Shown: positions 47,820 through 57,281, numbered from the stretch's first letter. The stretch is DNA of 64,000 bases from Citrobacter braakii (GCF_002075345.1 NZ_NAEW01000001.1:558001-622000); one strand, 5' to 3'. Translations and numbers: made by a program. The notes: generated by a model from the letters alone, not told the origin.

Positions 47820-48086
47820 ATGCGTAAAGCCCGTTTTACTGAGCATCAGATCATCGCTGTGATTAAGTCGGTTGAAGCCGGACGAACTGTTAAAGATGTC
47901 TGCCGGGAGGCCGGTATCTCTGAAGCCACCTACTACAACTGGAAGTCCAGATACGGCGGCATGGAGGCTTCTGATATTAAAAAGATCAAGGATCTTGAGG
48001 ACGAGAACCGACGTCTCAAACAGATGTTTGCCGACCTGAGCCTTGAGAACCGGGCGCTGAAAGACGTTATCGAAAAAAAGCTTTAA
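47820..48086 (+). CDS. IS3-family transposase OrfA
   Basis: The 88-residue DNA-binding subunit has the helix-turn-helix RTVKDVCREAGISEATYYNW and a leucine-rich coiled coil (LEDENRRLKQMFADLSLENR). It ends at an A7G slippery run (48073-48080), the usual IS3-family signal for -1 frameshifting into orfB. It is intact, and OrfA alone can act as a repressor of transposition. Confidence 0.9.
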   Translation: MRKARFTEHQIIAVIKSVEAGRTVKDVCREAGISEATYYNWKSRYGGMEASDIKKIKDLEDENRRLKQMFADLSLENRALKDVIEKKL

Positions 48087-48931
48087 AACCAGCCTTTAAG
48101 CGTGAGCTGGTCACTCATCTGATAACGACATTTGGACTCAGTATCCGTCAGGCCTGCCGGAGTCTTAACCTGAGCAGAACGGTTTACCATTACCGTCCGG
48201 ATACCACGCGTGACGAACCCGTTATTGTCGCGTTGCAGGCAGTGGCAGAGCGATACCCACGATACGGTTTTCCGAAACTTTTTCAGGTTCTGAGGCGGCA
48301 GGGACACCCGTGGAATCACAAAAGGATCCACCGTATTTACTGTCTGCTGAAGCTGAACTTTCGTCGTAAGGGCAAACAGCGGTTGCCGGTGCGTAATCCC
48401 TCGCCACTGGCCACGCCTTAAGCGCTGAACCAGAGCTGGTCTGTCGATTTTATGCTTGATGCCCTGGTCTGTGGCCGTTGTTTTCGCACGTTCAATGTTG
48501 TTGATGACTTTAACCGTGAGGCGTTGTCGATTGAAATCGATCTGAATCTGCCAGCTCTGCGCGTGGTCCGTGTACTCGACAGGATTGCGGCAAATCGCGG
48601 CTATCCGGTCATGCTGCGCATGGATAATGGTCCGGAATTTATCTCTCTGGCACTGGCTGAATGGGCAGAGAAACATGCAGTAAAACTGGAGTTTATCCAG
48701 CCAGGTAAGCCTACGCAGAACGCTTTCATTGAGCGCTTTAACCGGACATACCGTACAGAAATACTCGATTTTTATCTGTTCAGAACGCTGAATGAAGTGC
48801 GGGAAATCACGGAGAAATGGTTGTCAGAATATAACTGTGAACGCCCGCATGAATCACTGAACAATATGACACCGGAGGAATACCGACAGCACCATTATTT
48901 GGCCGGGATCTCAAAAAATGCATGGAACTAA
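48080..48931 (+). pseudogene. IS3-family transposase OrfB, interrupted by a stop
   Basis: In the -1 frame after the slippery run, ALKPAFKREL opens the catalytic subunit. A TAA at 48419-48421 interrupts it between ...PLATP and ALNQSWSVDF, where the family has a sense codon (likely GAA to TAA). After the stop the frame continues to 48931 with the DDE residues: D in SVDFM, D in MDNGPEF and E in NAFIERFNRTYR. A single mutation has thus inactivated transposition. Confidence 0.88.
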
Positions 48932-49045
48932 AACGGGTCTATTTACATTTCCGCTTCTAAGCCAAATGGAGACTTTAATTTATCTTGATAAACCCCGCCA
49001 GTTAGTTTGAAAATGGTGCAATTTCTCAACACAGGGTTTACCCAG

Positions 49046-49480
49046 ATGGCTATGTCACCACCTCCTATTTTTGAAGGCAACGACTATTAGAGCGTCTCTG
49101 AAGAATTTTTTAGCAAATTACCAGCTGATCTAAGAGCGCCTTTTGAACAAATAATGAAGAAAGGGGCGGAGATTATTAGCGGTTGCGATAAAGAGATTGA
49201 AAGTCTGATTAGACTTATAAAGGTAATACCTACTACAACAAGCCTTAGTTACATTTATCGTCGGCTTCGTACGACCAAGTTTGAAATCACTACTGAATCG
49301 ATGATGGAACAGGAGATGTTAACAACCGCTTTTGTGGTCAGCTACGCACGTTTGTTCGCCAAAAGCAATGGCACTTGCGTTTTCCAGCGGAATGATCTCC
49401 CTGTCCACCTACGGGCTGTTCATGATGAGCTGTATAAAATTCGCAACGAACGTTATGCTCATAACGGAGGTCATAACCCC
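49046..49480 (+). pseudogene. Broken hypothetical gene beside the IS
   Basis: In-frame ATGs occur at 49013 and 49046. The frame (MAMSPPPIFEGNDY) meets TAG at 49088-49090 and then continues with SVSEEFFSKLPADLRAPFEQ. A shorter ORF could restart at 49154. The C-terminal part (AVHDELYKIRNERYAHNGG) resembles proteins of unknown function with a HEPN-like helix. Beyond about 49480 the open frame is only the antisense of the neighbouring membrane-protein gene, so the true 3' end is lost. No function is assigned. Confidence 0.5.
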
Positions 49481-50535
49481 CTACAGCGGCCTCGTCGGCT
49501 TACTGGTTTTAGCGCTATTACCTTCTATAACCTCTCTTTTGCGGTAGATAACTATTGCAGGGATCGTTTGGATGAGCAACATGCGTATAATATGGCTTGC
49601 CATCACAAAACTCGCATTCGCGTTAAGCGCCAGTGCCGCAAAGGACATTGATTCCACACTCCCGGGAACCCAGGAGAGCATCAATAAATAAAATGGAAAA
49701 TCCAGAAGATGCGCCGCTGTAAATGCCATCATGACCGTCACACCCAGTCCAATAGCAATGAGCTGTATTGAAGACCAAAGATGACGCAAAAATGCAGTCA
49801 ACGTAAATGCAATAAAATGATGCCCCAGTAATATGCCCATCAGGATCATACTGAACTGATTGAAAATATCGGGAAAAAACACAGTCTGAGATGACAAAGG
49901 GTGCAGGAGTGCTGCACAAAGCAACGACGTGATCATAAAGGGCGCAGGAAAGTGGAAGCGTTCAAGGCATTTGCCCAACACATAGCCCGCAAAGACAATA
50001 CCCAATAGCCAGAGCACATTAGTCGTTGCAAACAATACAGGCGGCATGGCCATATGGGTTTGCGCACCGCCGGTAATATATCCGGCAAATAAGGTCAATG
50101 TGATGAGCCGTAGCGAGTGCGAAATGATAATTTTTTGCGGCGGCGTTTTAACATGGGACGCTAGCGCTAATACCGCTGCCATTGCCCCCGGAACGGCGCC
50201 CAATAACGCCTCTTCCTTACTCCAGCGTAATCGGTGAATACACCACAAGTAGCATGCGGTGAATTGCAGGGATAAGCATACTAATAACAACACCAGTAAA
50301 AATGCGATATTTCCTTGCGCCCCAAAAGAAAAATCGCGAAATAAAAGACCAATTGACGTACCAAGAGAGAGTTGAATCACCGTCAGGCTGCCCGGCAGTA
50401 CTGGCACAGAAAGACCGGTACGTTTTAACACCAGCACGGTAATAAGTGGCCAAACATCATACCTAACGGAACGTTGCAATAGGTAAAACCCAACCCAGCC
50501 AGGATACAAAGAGCAAAACCTAACAATAATTTCAT
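49481..50535 (-). pseudogene. AbrB-type membrane protein, frameshifted near its start
   Basis: The ATG at 50535 has an AGGAG site and begins MKLLLGFALCILAGLGFTYC, then NVPLGMMFG, as in AbrB-family (PF05145) membrane proteins. The frame then shifts at about 50448-50452: GGCCACTT reads out of frame, while one extra C would give FGPLITVLVLKRTG. The remaining ~340 residues (to RKREVIEGNS) are intact, with about ten helices. It is last in the operon with the 2OG oxygenase and ATP-grasp genes, 35 bases after the ligase. It might be a product exporter that is now inactive, or a sequencing error. Confidence 0.75.
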
Positions 50536-50570
50536 ACACCTTTCTCCTGGCTACCGGGAGTGTTAAATAC

Positions 50571-51815
50571 TCAGTGAACGGTTTCGTTAACCCAAAGGGT
50601 ATTTTCAGCAACCCATTGGGTCAATGCATCAAGACGTTCGTGTATTTCCCGGCTGGACTCCGCTTGAACAATAGCACTCACGATCTCGCCATTTGTTAAT
50701 TTCATCGCGTCATATTGGCGGCCGACGACACCTGTTGCCCGATATTTAACCACAAAAGGCAATGGACATTTTTCCGCAATAGAGAGGAGCGTGCCCTGTG
50801 CAGGCGGCACATTTAATTGGCCAACCCGTAAAACGGGTTGTCTTTGCGATAAATCCTGCGGATAGATTTCGCATAAACTGGCTTTAAGCCAGGTCATTCG
50901 AGGATCAAGACCAAAAGCGGCCCCTAATTCTTCATTGACAAAGCAGCCACCTAATCGGCAAGCAAGCTCGCCAAAAATAATGTTGTTATCTTTATCAACA
51001 AAAACTTCAAGGTGAAGCAATGCGTTTTCTTCCGTTGGAAAAACCTCTTCAGCAAGATATTTGGTGTAGGCAATCAGTTTACGATGCAGCGGCGTGTCAT
51101 CTTCCATAACCAGACCTAATGTTTTCCCGGATAGAAAATCCAGGCAGGAGACGGTTGCACGAGATGCAGAAACAAATATCGCCTTTCCTTTTAAATACAA
51201 CGCATTAATTTGATAAGCTTCGCCTTCGATAAATTTTTCAATGAGCAGATTGTGATACTCTTGCGGCTTAACCTGCGCCAGATATTTATAAAGCTGGCCT
51301 TCATTTTTAAGAACCACCACGCCCTGTGATCCACGCCCATCATTAGGTTTGATGACGCAGGGATATCCCTGTTCGGCAATGAATCGCGCCATCGCAGTCG
51401 CACTGTCGACGCGTGCCATAGCAGGAACCGGTAACTGATGAGACTGAACAAGCGATTTCATCATAAATTTATCACGGAAGAACATGGCCTTTTTTTCACG
51501 GTCGTGTGTCAAACCCAGACGATCGCTGATTCGCGCGGCCCTCAGAACATCGATTTCGGCGAGGTAAAAGATACCCGTTGCTTTATTGTCCTGGGCGTAG
51601 TGGTAAATATCCATTTCCACGAAGGGATTATCATTAAAGTTTTCATAAAAAAGGAAATAAAAACCTGCCCCCATATGATCAAGAATATTATCGATCTGGC
51701 TTGCGCACGTTGCAATCAGAACCGGGGCCACTGATTGCAATGACTGCCACTCTTCACGTGAGTGCTGAAAAATAATTTTTGGTGGACACAGCAAGATATT
51801 CATTGTTTTTCTCAT
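50571..51815 (-). CDS. ATP-grasp carboxylate-amine ligase
   Basis: The 414-residue ATP-grasp enzyme has CVIKPNDGRGSQGVVVL (the Lys/Gly-rich nucleotide loop) and LLIEKFIEGEAYQINAL. The metal-binding ALLHLEVFVDKDNNIIFGELACRLGG segment is split by a short linker. Such enzymes (BacD, carbamoyl-phosphate-like ligases) join a carboxylate to an amine through an acyl phosphate. Its ATG overlaps the TGA of the 2OG oxygenase gene (ATGA at 51812-51815). A dipeptide or amide product is the natural guess; the substrates are unknown. Confidence 0.85.
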   Translation of the reverse strand: MRKTMNILLCPPKIIFQHSREEWQSLQSVAPVLIATCASQIDNILDHMGAGFYFLFYENFNDNPFVEMDIYHYAQDNKATGIFYLAEIDVLRAARISDRLGLTHDREKKAMFFRDKFMMKSLVQSHQLPVPAMARVDSATAMARFIAEQGYPCVIKPNDGRGSQGVVVLKNEGQLYKYLAQVKPQEYHNLLIEKFIEGEAYQINALYLKGKAIFVSASRATVSCLDFLSGKTLGLVMEDDTPLHRKLIAYTKYLAEEVFPTEENALLHLEVFVDKDNNIIFGELACRLGGCFVNEELGAAFGLDPRMTWLKASLCEIYPQDLSQRQPVLRVGQLNVPPAQGTLLSIAEKCPLPFVVKYRATGVVGRQYDAMKLTNGEIVSAIVQAESSREIHERLDALTQWVAENTLWVNETVH

Positions 51816-52441
51816 TCAATATCAAATGTAATGACAAATACATCCCGATAACCTTTTCCTGGCAACAAAGGAACCACTGCCGCGGTATAATGCTGATAAT
51901 TCACATCATTGAATATTACTGCATCGCCCGCATGCAGTTTGAACGTAGAGGCATCATTGCCCCCATCATGATTAGGAATAAGCGTGGTTTCTCCACCAGT
52001 CACATTCTCAATTTCGCTGCAATAGATTGCAATGTACTTAAAACCATCTTTATGAATACCCTCTGGAGCGGGATATCCAGGCCTTCGGTCATCTGTCGTT
52101 ATTCTTATTTGATGAATGCCAATATTGTAAGTCGTGTCTGGAAGCAATGGCAAAAGCTTACGAAACACCAGATTCATCACTTCTTCAGCAACGTCTTGTT
52201 TTATTTCTGGGTATTTTCTTGCAATACCGCCAGCGTAATTGTTCAGTTTTTCCGCTTGAAAAAACTCACCCACTGCGCACAGATCAAAATACTTTTCACG
52301 TCCGGCCCTGGCCTGCATGTAACTTCTGAACCGAAAAATACCATCTTCAGCCTTAAGCCATGGATCGGGTAGTAATTCATCAAAACTATTTTTGACTTTC
52401 GCTGAAGTCTTCCCCAGTCGAATATGATGATAGGCGTGCAT
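51812..52441 (-). CDS. 2-oxoglutarate/Fe(II) amino-acid dioxygenase (PF10014-like)
   Basis: The 209-residue protein has the facial-triad pattern H130-x-D132 (GIHKDGFKY) and H184 (NYQHYTAAV), with a basic residue R199 for 2-oxoglutarate. The GGETTLIPNHDGG segment between them matches the family of bacterial isoleucine/amino-acid hydroxylases (IDO). A TAAGGA ribosome site lies 8 bases before the start. It heads an operon with the ATP-grasp and AbrB-like genes. Hydroxylation of a free amino acid that the ligase then uses is the simplest reading (inference). Confidence 0.85.
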   Translation of the reverse strand: MHAYHHIRLGKTSAKVKNSFDELLPDPWLKAEDGIFRFRSYMQARAGREKYFDLCAVGEFFQAEKLNNYAGGIARKYPEIKQDVAEEVMNLVFRKLLPLLPDTTYNIGIHQIRITTDDRRPGYPAPEGIHKDGFKYIAIYCSEIENVTGGETTLIPNHDGGNDASTFKLHAGDAVIFNDVNYQHYTAAVVPLLPGKGYRDVFVITFDIE

Positions 52442-52549
52442 AGATAACGTCCTTAATACGGTAGTTTGAGCAGTCTACTTATAAGATATGAAATGCATAT
52501 CCAACAATAAATAATATTGCAGACTCTTTTATACTGATAATCTATGGGC

Positions 52550-52578
52550 AAAAGTAAGGAGGCAGGCTCCTTACTTTT
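52550..52578 (-). terminator. Terminator between the two accessory operons
   Basis: AAAAGTAAGGAG-GCAGG-CTCCTTACTTTT is a perfect 12-bp hairpin after the tautomerase gene. It separates the MFS-FAD-transporter-tautomerase transcript from the downstream dioxygenase-ligase operon, for which a separate promoter is needed in 52442-52549. Confidence 0.8.
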
Positions 52579-52587
52579 TAAATAACT

Positions 52588-52791
52588 CTACTTGCTTTTT
52601 TTACGTAACTCCGTCACTGGCACGCCACCAATTCCCCAGTTATCAGTCTCCACTTCATCAATGACCACGATGGTTGTGCTGGGGTTTTTATTCAGGACAT
52701 CAACCAATAGTTGTGTCACTCCCTCCATTAATTTTTTCTTTTGCTGATCGGTAGCACCTTCATTAGTAATTTTAATATTTACGTAGGGCAT
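52588..52791 (-). CDS. 4-oxalocrotonate tautomerase-family protein
   Basis: The 67-residue protein has the family's catalytic Pro immediately after Met (MPYVNIKIT), then KKLMEGVTQLLVDVLNKNPSTTIVVIDEV. Family members move protons in 2-hydroxymuconate or related substrates, with Pro1 as the base. It is last in the operon with the IT-like transporter. Within the cluster it may tautomerise an intermediate. Identity of the substrate is not apparent. Confidence 0.88.
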   Translation of the reverse strand: MPYVNIKITNEGATDQQKKKLMEGVTQLLVDVLNKNPSTTIVVIDEVETDNWGIGGVPVTELRKKSK

Positions 52792-52805
52792 ATGAACTCC
52801 TTTTA

Positions 52806-54146
52806 TTAGATAATTTTTGACATTGCACCAAGATAAACAAGTGCAAAGAGATTAAACGATAGAACATAACCGTAGTGCATTTTAAAACTGGTGTTACTGG
52901 GTGATACATTCAGACTGTTTGCGGCGAAAATAGCATTGATCGATACGGGAGAAATAAGCTGAGTTGCAATAAATAAGCAAATCCATATCTGATAATCAAC
53001 CATCCCCCCCGTAAGATAATCAGAAAATATCGACCATGCGATACTAAAGATAATCAGTGGATGGATACCTAATAAACCAAAAAGCGGTACGATGAACAAA
53101 ATAATCGCGTAGATCTGCAACGTTGTCAGCCCGCCAACATAAGCAGTGATACCCTCAGGTACATGGGAAAAAAGCAGCCAACAAACTGAGGTCAACACAC
53201 TACAGCTTAAAAGCAACAATACCTCACCGGATATATTCTGTGCTGATTCAGTTAATTGCTCAGCCCAGGGTTTATCCTTTTTAACCAGATGATCGACAAC
53301 AAAGAGCACGACTGCTGTAAAGGCAATACTTTGCAGTGAATTAAGATTCAGTACCGTTAATGAAAAAATGAATACTCCCCAGAACAGACCTACACATAGC
53401 AGGATATACCGCATCCCATCACGGCTGGGTGTCACCGTCTCGTTTTCAGCAATTACCGTCACTTTTGCGCTTTGGTTGAACAAGATACTGAATAAAAAGA
53501 GAGGGATACCCACCAGCATCGCCTTAAGATGCGGTACGTCAGGCATTGCCGCCCAAACGGCAGCAGCGCCGATGGTGGTTGGCATCAGTACCATCGTAAT
53601 GCATACGGTGCGCGTAATAATCTTTGCCAGGTTGAATCTTGGCCCAATAACTGACTTGAGGCCATCGAGCAGCAATGATATTGCCCCCAGACTCATTGGC
53701 CATGTTAAGAACGCCGTCAATAACGTAACCCCAAAAGTCATGTTCGATGTTTTTCTACGCGAAAAATATCCTCCTAGAACAGCTGTAAAATTAAGAGAGG
53801 CCATGACTTGTCGTAATAAGGCAATACCAACAAGCAGTAAAATCACATCAAAATATCGCGAAAAAATTGCAGGGAGCACAATGCCTTTCAGGTTGTTGGT
53901 AGCAAGAAGAAACATCATCGAGCAGAGAAAAATAATCACACCACTTCTGGCGGATGATTTTTTTGACCAGAAAGCAAATGTCGATGCGAAGTAGAGCACG
54001 GCGGTAACTCCCGCAATAGCCGACATCGCCGCATGTTTATCCGTCAACGCACAAGCGAACAGAAATACCAGCAATGATGTTATCGCTAACGCAGGTTGCA
54101 ATGATTGCCACGCCTTGCCACGGGCCTGGATTTGCTCAGTCTGCAT
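52806..54146 (-). CDS. IT-like (GntP/CitM-type) membrane transporter
   Basis: The 446-residue protein has about 12 hydrophobic helices and the hairpin-like segments NMTFGVTLLTAFLTWPMSLGAIS and FIATQLISPVSINAIFAANS, reminiscent of the ion-transporter superfamily (GntP, CitMHS, C4-dicarboxylate uptake). Its start overlaps the end of the FAD gene by 11 bases. It probably imports a precursor or exports the product of the cluster. I do not recognise a characterised homologue. Confidence 0.72.
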   Translation of the reverse strand: MQTEQIQARGKAWQSLQPALAITSLLVFLFACALTDKHAAMSAIAGVTAVLYFASTFAFWSKKSSARSGVIIFLCSMMFLLATNNLKGIVLPAIFSRYFDVILLLVGIALLRQVMASLNFTAVLGGYFSRRKTSNMTFGVTLLTAFLTWPMSLGAISLLLDGLKSVIGPRFNLAKIITRTVCITMVLMPTTIGAAAVWAAMPDVPHLKAMLVGIPLFLFSILFNQSAKVTVIAENETVTPSRDGMRYILLCVGLFWGVFIFSLTVLNLNSLQSIAFTAVVLFVVDHLVKKDKPWAEQLTESAQNISGEVLLLLSCSVLTSVCWLLFSHVPEGITAYVGGLTTLQIYAIILFIVPLFGLLGIHPLIIFSIAWSIFSDYLTGGMVDYQIWICLFIATQLISPVSINAIFAANSLNVSPSNTSFKMHYGYVLSFNLFALVYLGAMSKII

Positions 54147-55998
54147 TTATCGCTACCTCTGGCTGAGCCTGCCGCACCATCATTTGATGATACATATCTG
54201 CGACACAACGGCCTGCATCAACCAGGAATCTTGAATTAACCAGCGGACGTGGCAGGACGTAGGTGTAAAAATTCGCGCCTTCCGCAGGATTGCCCAGCAC
54301 CCAAAAAGCCGTCTGCGCTTCCCCCATGCGATTAATAGGATGCTGGCATTGATCGATATCCAGCCCACCCGGGTGATACCCCTCATTCATAAATGGACGA
54401 ACAATACCATTGGCTGTCATATTTCTGATTAACGGTGAAGCGTCATGTAGTGGCGAAAAACTGGCAATTTTCGCCTTGATTAAAACATCAGCCTGAATCT
54501 CAGTACTCTCTTCTTTAAAAGGTGAGTGAACTTCGAATTTTCCTTCGCAGTCGTTCAATACTAACCTTGAATCTTTACCACCGGCCAGACTCACCACATT
54601 CGCTTCCATTAATGCTAATAGTTGTTCATTTCTTAACTTCGGCGGGCCAACGGCAATGCGGTTAAAAATAGGATTAAAATGCTCAAGGAAATACTGATGT
54701 GACCGCGATTCAAGCCCTGAATTATCAATCGCTTCTCGTAAAATATCCCTGACATCACGAATAATGTCTGTCGCCGCTTTGATCGGGCCATGGACATTGC
54801 CCTCCTCAGACTCCTGGAGATCTTTACGCAGGAAATACATAAACCATTGAGTATAATCCTTTAAACTCAGATGTTCCTGTGATTGATGTGGATAAAGCAC
54901 ACTGTCAATTACCGCGATGTCTTCAGCGCTCGGTTCATAAGAGCCAGCATCTAACCACTGCCCATTTAGGGTTGAACGATAGGCATAACACATTTCTTTA
55001 TGCAGTAAGGGGAAAACTTGTTCAAGAAAATCGATTTTTGAAGATCCTTTCTCAAACACATTTTTCAACCGCAATTCTCTGATAGCCATTGCCGTTAAGA
55101 AGCGTGGGGAGTACTGCCCAGAAACGCCTTTTTGATTCGCGCCGCGACTGCTAAAAGGTAGAGCCTTACGTGAATAGATAAAAATACCCGGTTCTTTTCC
55201 GGAAGGATGATAGCGAAGCTCACCCTCTTCCCGGCTAAATTTTCCACCCCTGCCGATAGTGAGTTGCGAAATGACATCATAGGCAGTCAGACCAATACCC
55301 TGAACAATCACATTTGATTCCGCTGTTATTTTATTCAAATTATTTATTGGATAAGGAGTCGAATAGTAGTCCAGGCGTTCATTTTTCTTATAATTATTGG
55401 CAATAAATCGTTCAACAAGATGATCGTCAAACGTTTTGGCGTTGTCGCTGTGACCAGTGGTTAAATAGACGTAATCGGCCACCACACGCTGACTGTCTTC
55501 CAAGACAATAATAGACTTCGCATCGTCCTGAATCAGAATGTTGTTGGCCTGCTGATTTATCTGTGTAACCGAGATATTGTCAGGCAAACTTTTGATAGTT
55601 TCGTGATAAAACCAATTTAAGTATTCACCTAATAATCGACGAGGTAAATAATCGTTGGCGTCAATTGGTTTGCCAGCCACGTCTTTTAAATAACGGCCAT
55701 CAACATTTTTATAGCCCTGCTCATTAACCCACTGATGAAAACATGGCCCTGAACGGAAAGATCCGGCATTTTTTACCGTCGCATCACCAAATAATGTTAT
55801 CTGGCAAGCAACGGTGTTAACCAATAAATGGTCGGGCTGCGATAAACTGTGCGCACCTACACCCATCGCATTTTTATCAACGATAACAATATTAATATGT
55901 TCGTTCTGTTTACGTTGTGCATGCTGAGCACAAATCCTTTCCAGAATACTAAGCCCCCGAGGCCCCATTCCTATAATAGCAACGGTTGTCTTTTTCAT
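54136..55998 (-). CDS. FAD/NAD(P)-binding oxidoreductase (PF13454-like)
   Basis: The ATG at 55998 overlaps the MFS stop codon as ATGA and has GGAG upstream; product 620 residues. The nucleotide-binding site is IIGMGPRGLSILERI (G10-x-G12-P-R-G15), the signature of PF13454. Further binding segments are HLLVNTVACQITLFGD and NVIVQGIGLTAYDVIS (second dinucleotide fold). The family includes flavin monooxygenase-like enzymes. It may N-hydroxylate or oxidise an amino-acid-derived substrate made with the dioxygenase and ligase (inference). Confidence 0.82.
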   Translation of the reverse strand: MKKTTVAIIGMGPRGLSILERICAQHAQRKQNEHINIVIVDKNAMGVGAHSLSQPDHLLVNTVACQITLFGDATVKNAGSFRSGPCFHQWVNEQGYKNVDGRYLKDVAGKPIDANDYLPRRLLGEYLNWFYHETIKSLPDNISVTQINQQANNILIQDDAKSIIVLEDSQRVVADYVYLTTGHSDNAKTFDDHLVERFIANNYKKNERLDYYSTPYPINNLNKITAESNVIVQGIGLTAYDVISQLTIGRGGKFSREEGELRYHPSGKEPGIFIYSRKALPFSSRGANQKGVSGQYSPRFLTAMAIRELRLKNVFEKGSSKIDFLEQVFPLLHKEMCYAYRSTLNGQWLDAGSYEPSAEDIAVIDSVLYPHQSQEHLSLKDYTQWFMYFLRKDLQESEEGNVHGPIKAATDIIRDVRDILREAIDNSGLESRSHQYFLEHFNPIFNRIAVGPPKLRNEQLLALMEANVVSLAGGKDSRLVLNDCEGKFEVHSPFKEESTEIQADVLIKAKIASFSPLHDASPLIRNMTANGIVRPFMNEGYHPGGLDIDQCQHPINRMGEAQTAFWVLGNPAEGANFYTYVLPRPLVNSRFLVDAGRCVADMYHQMMVRQAQPEVAINAD

Positions 55999-57185
55999 TC
56001 TTTGCTCCAACTTTGAGAGTATTTAACTTTGCTGTGTTGAACATAGCTAATCCCTGCTGCGATAAATAACGCACAAGCGCCAGATAATATTGAAATAGTC
56101 ATCCCGTTTTTATTGTTCTGAAACGCACTCACGATTAATGGCCCGGCAATTTGCCCAATGCCATATGTTAACGTCACCAGACCCAGAAGATTAATTTTCT
56201 GTGGTGCAGAAATCTTTTTCGCGAGTGGCATAACGAGAGAACTGGTTCCCATGAAAGTTGCACCAAAGCCAATACAACTCAAGGTCAATAAAAGCGGGGA
56301 ATGGATAAACGAGGCCATCACAACGCAGCTCGCCTGCACAATTAAGTTAACACTCAGGCAGGACAATATGCTCCACTTGCGTGCAGCCCATAACCAACCA
56401 TAGCATCCTGGGATAACGGCAAGGCCAACAATAGACCAGATATGGTTGGCCAGAAATTCATTACCCACTCCCCGGGCCATTAAAGGGAGATAAGTAGCTA
56501 CAATGATATAACCGAAGCCTGCCAGTCCATATAACAATGCTAAATTCCACCACTGGATGTTCGGCTCGGATGACGAAGCTTTTTTCTGAGGAGGTAGAAC
56601 GTGTTTATTTGCAGGCAGCAAGATAATCAGCGCGATGAAGAGTACAGCTGAAATGATTGACGCGCCGATCCATAGTAGCTTTGAATTTAATGCATATGCG
56701 ATACCGGCTATAACATATTCATTGCCTATAAAAATACCCACCCCGACGCCGGCAAACAAAGAAGCAATGACAAACGGATTATGGGTATGCTGTAGCATAA
56801 GCATCGACCCGAATATCATCATGCCTGCGCTGGCAACACCGGCGATAAATCGAATAACAATTACTATATCAGGGTGCGTGACTACTGCCATCGCAAAAAT
56901 AAGCAGGCCGGTGACTAATGCAGCACAAATTAACATCGTTTTGATATTCTTCAGGCCACCAAAAATACCAAACGAGAACAGGAGGCTGCCAACCAGGTAT
57001 CCGGCGTAATTCGCGCTTGCGATTAACGATAATTGCGAAAAATTAAAAATGCCTTCATGCAACATGACCGGCAGCATCGGAGTATATAAAAACCGACCAA
57101 TTCCCATCCCCAGCGTTAAAACAATCATACCGAAGACAGCCGTGCTCAACTGGCGATGGCCAATAACATTGTGATCAAGATCCAT
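55995..57185 (-). CDS. MFS transporter, YbfB/YjiJ family
   Basis: The 396-residue transporter has 12 helices with GMGIGRFLYTPMLPVMLHEG in the first part and ANYAGYLVGSLLFS in helix 2, both typical of YbfB/YjiJ-type MFS proteins. It is first in the four-gene operon, divergent from a LysR regulator and behind a palindromic operator. It is a plausible exporter of the operon's product. Confidence 0.85.
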   Translation of the reverse strand: MDLDHNVIGHRQLSTAVFGMIVLTLGMGIGRFLYTPMLPVMLHEGIFNFSQLSLIASANYAGYLVGSLLFSFGIFGGLKNIKTMLICAALVTGLLIFAMAVVTHPDIVIVIRFIAGVASAGMMIFGSMLMLQHTHNPFVIASLFAGVGVGIFIGNEYVIAGIAYALNSKLLWIGASIISAVLFIALIILLPANKHVLPPQKKASSSEPNIQWWNLALLYGLAGFGYIIVATYLPLMARGVGNEFLANHIWSIVGLAVIPGCYGWLWAARKWSILSCLSVNLIVQASCVVMASFIHSPLLLTLSCIGFGATFMGTSSLVMPLAKKISAPQKINLLGLVTLTYGIGQIAGPLIVSAFQNNKNGMTISILSGACALFIAAGISYVQHSKVKYSQSWSKE

Positions 57186-57203
57186 TTTTCAGGCTCAATA
57201 TGT

Positions 57204-57219
57204 CAATCAGATTTGATTG
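57204..57219. promoter_or_regulatory. LysR-type operator palindrome
   Basis: CAATCA-GATT-TGATTG is a perfect 6-4-6 palindrome centred in the 96-base gap between the divergent MFS and LysR genes. This is the usual place and form of a LysR-type recognition site. Confidence 0.65.
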
Positions 57220-57281
57220 TTATGTTACATAAAGAAATGATAATAAAAAGTTAATAAAAAAGACGAAAACCTTCACTTTGA

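Larger units (their letters stand above)
47741..48947 (+). mobile_element. IS3-family insertion sequence, inactive
   Basis: The 1207-bp element has imperfect terminal repeats beginning TGTAAA (left TGTAAACATCCCG, right end complement TGTAAATAGACCC). It carries orfA (47820-48086) and an orfB in the -1 frame. The flanks, GAC on the left and TTT on the right, show no target duplication. Its OrfA resembles ISEhe3-like elements as I recall, but the name is uncertain. A stop codon inside orfB makes it non-autonomous. Confidence 0.85.

Noticed and set aside
49332-49547. Small hydrophobic ORF on the plus strand
   Set aside because: It overlaps both the broken hypothetical gene and the end of the AbrB-like gene, with no ribosome site or recognisable domain.
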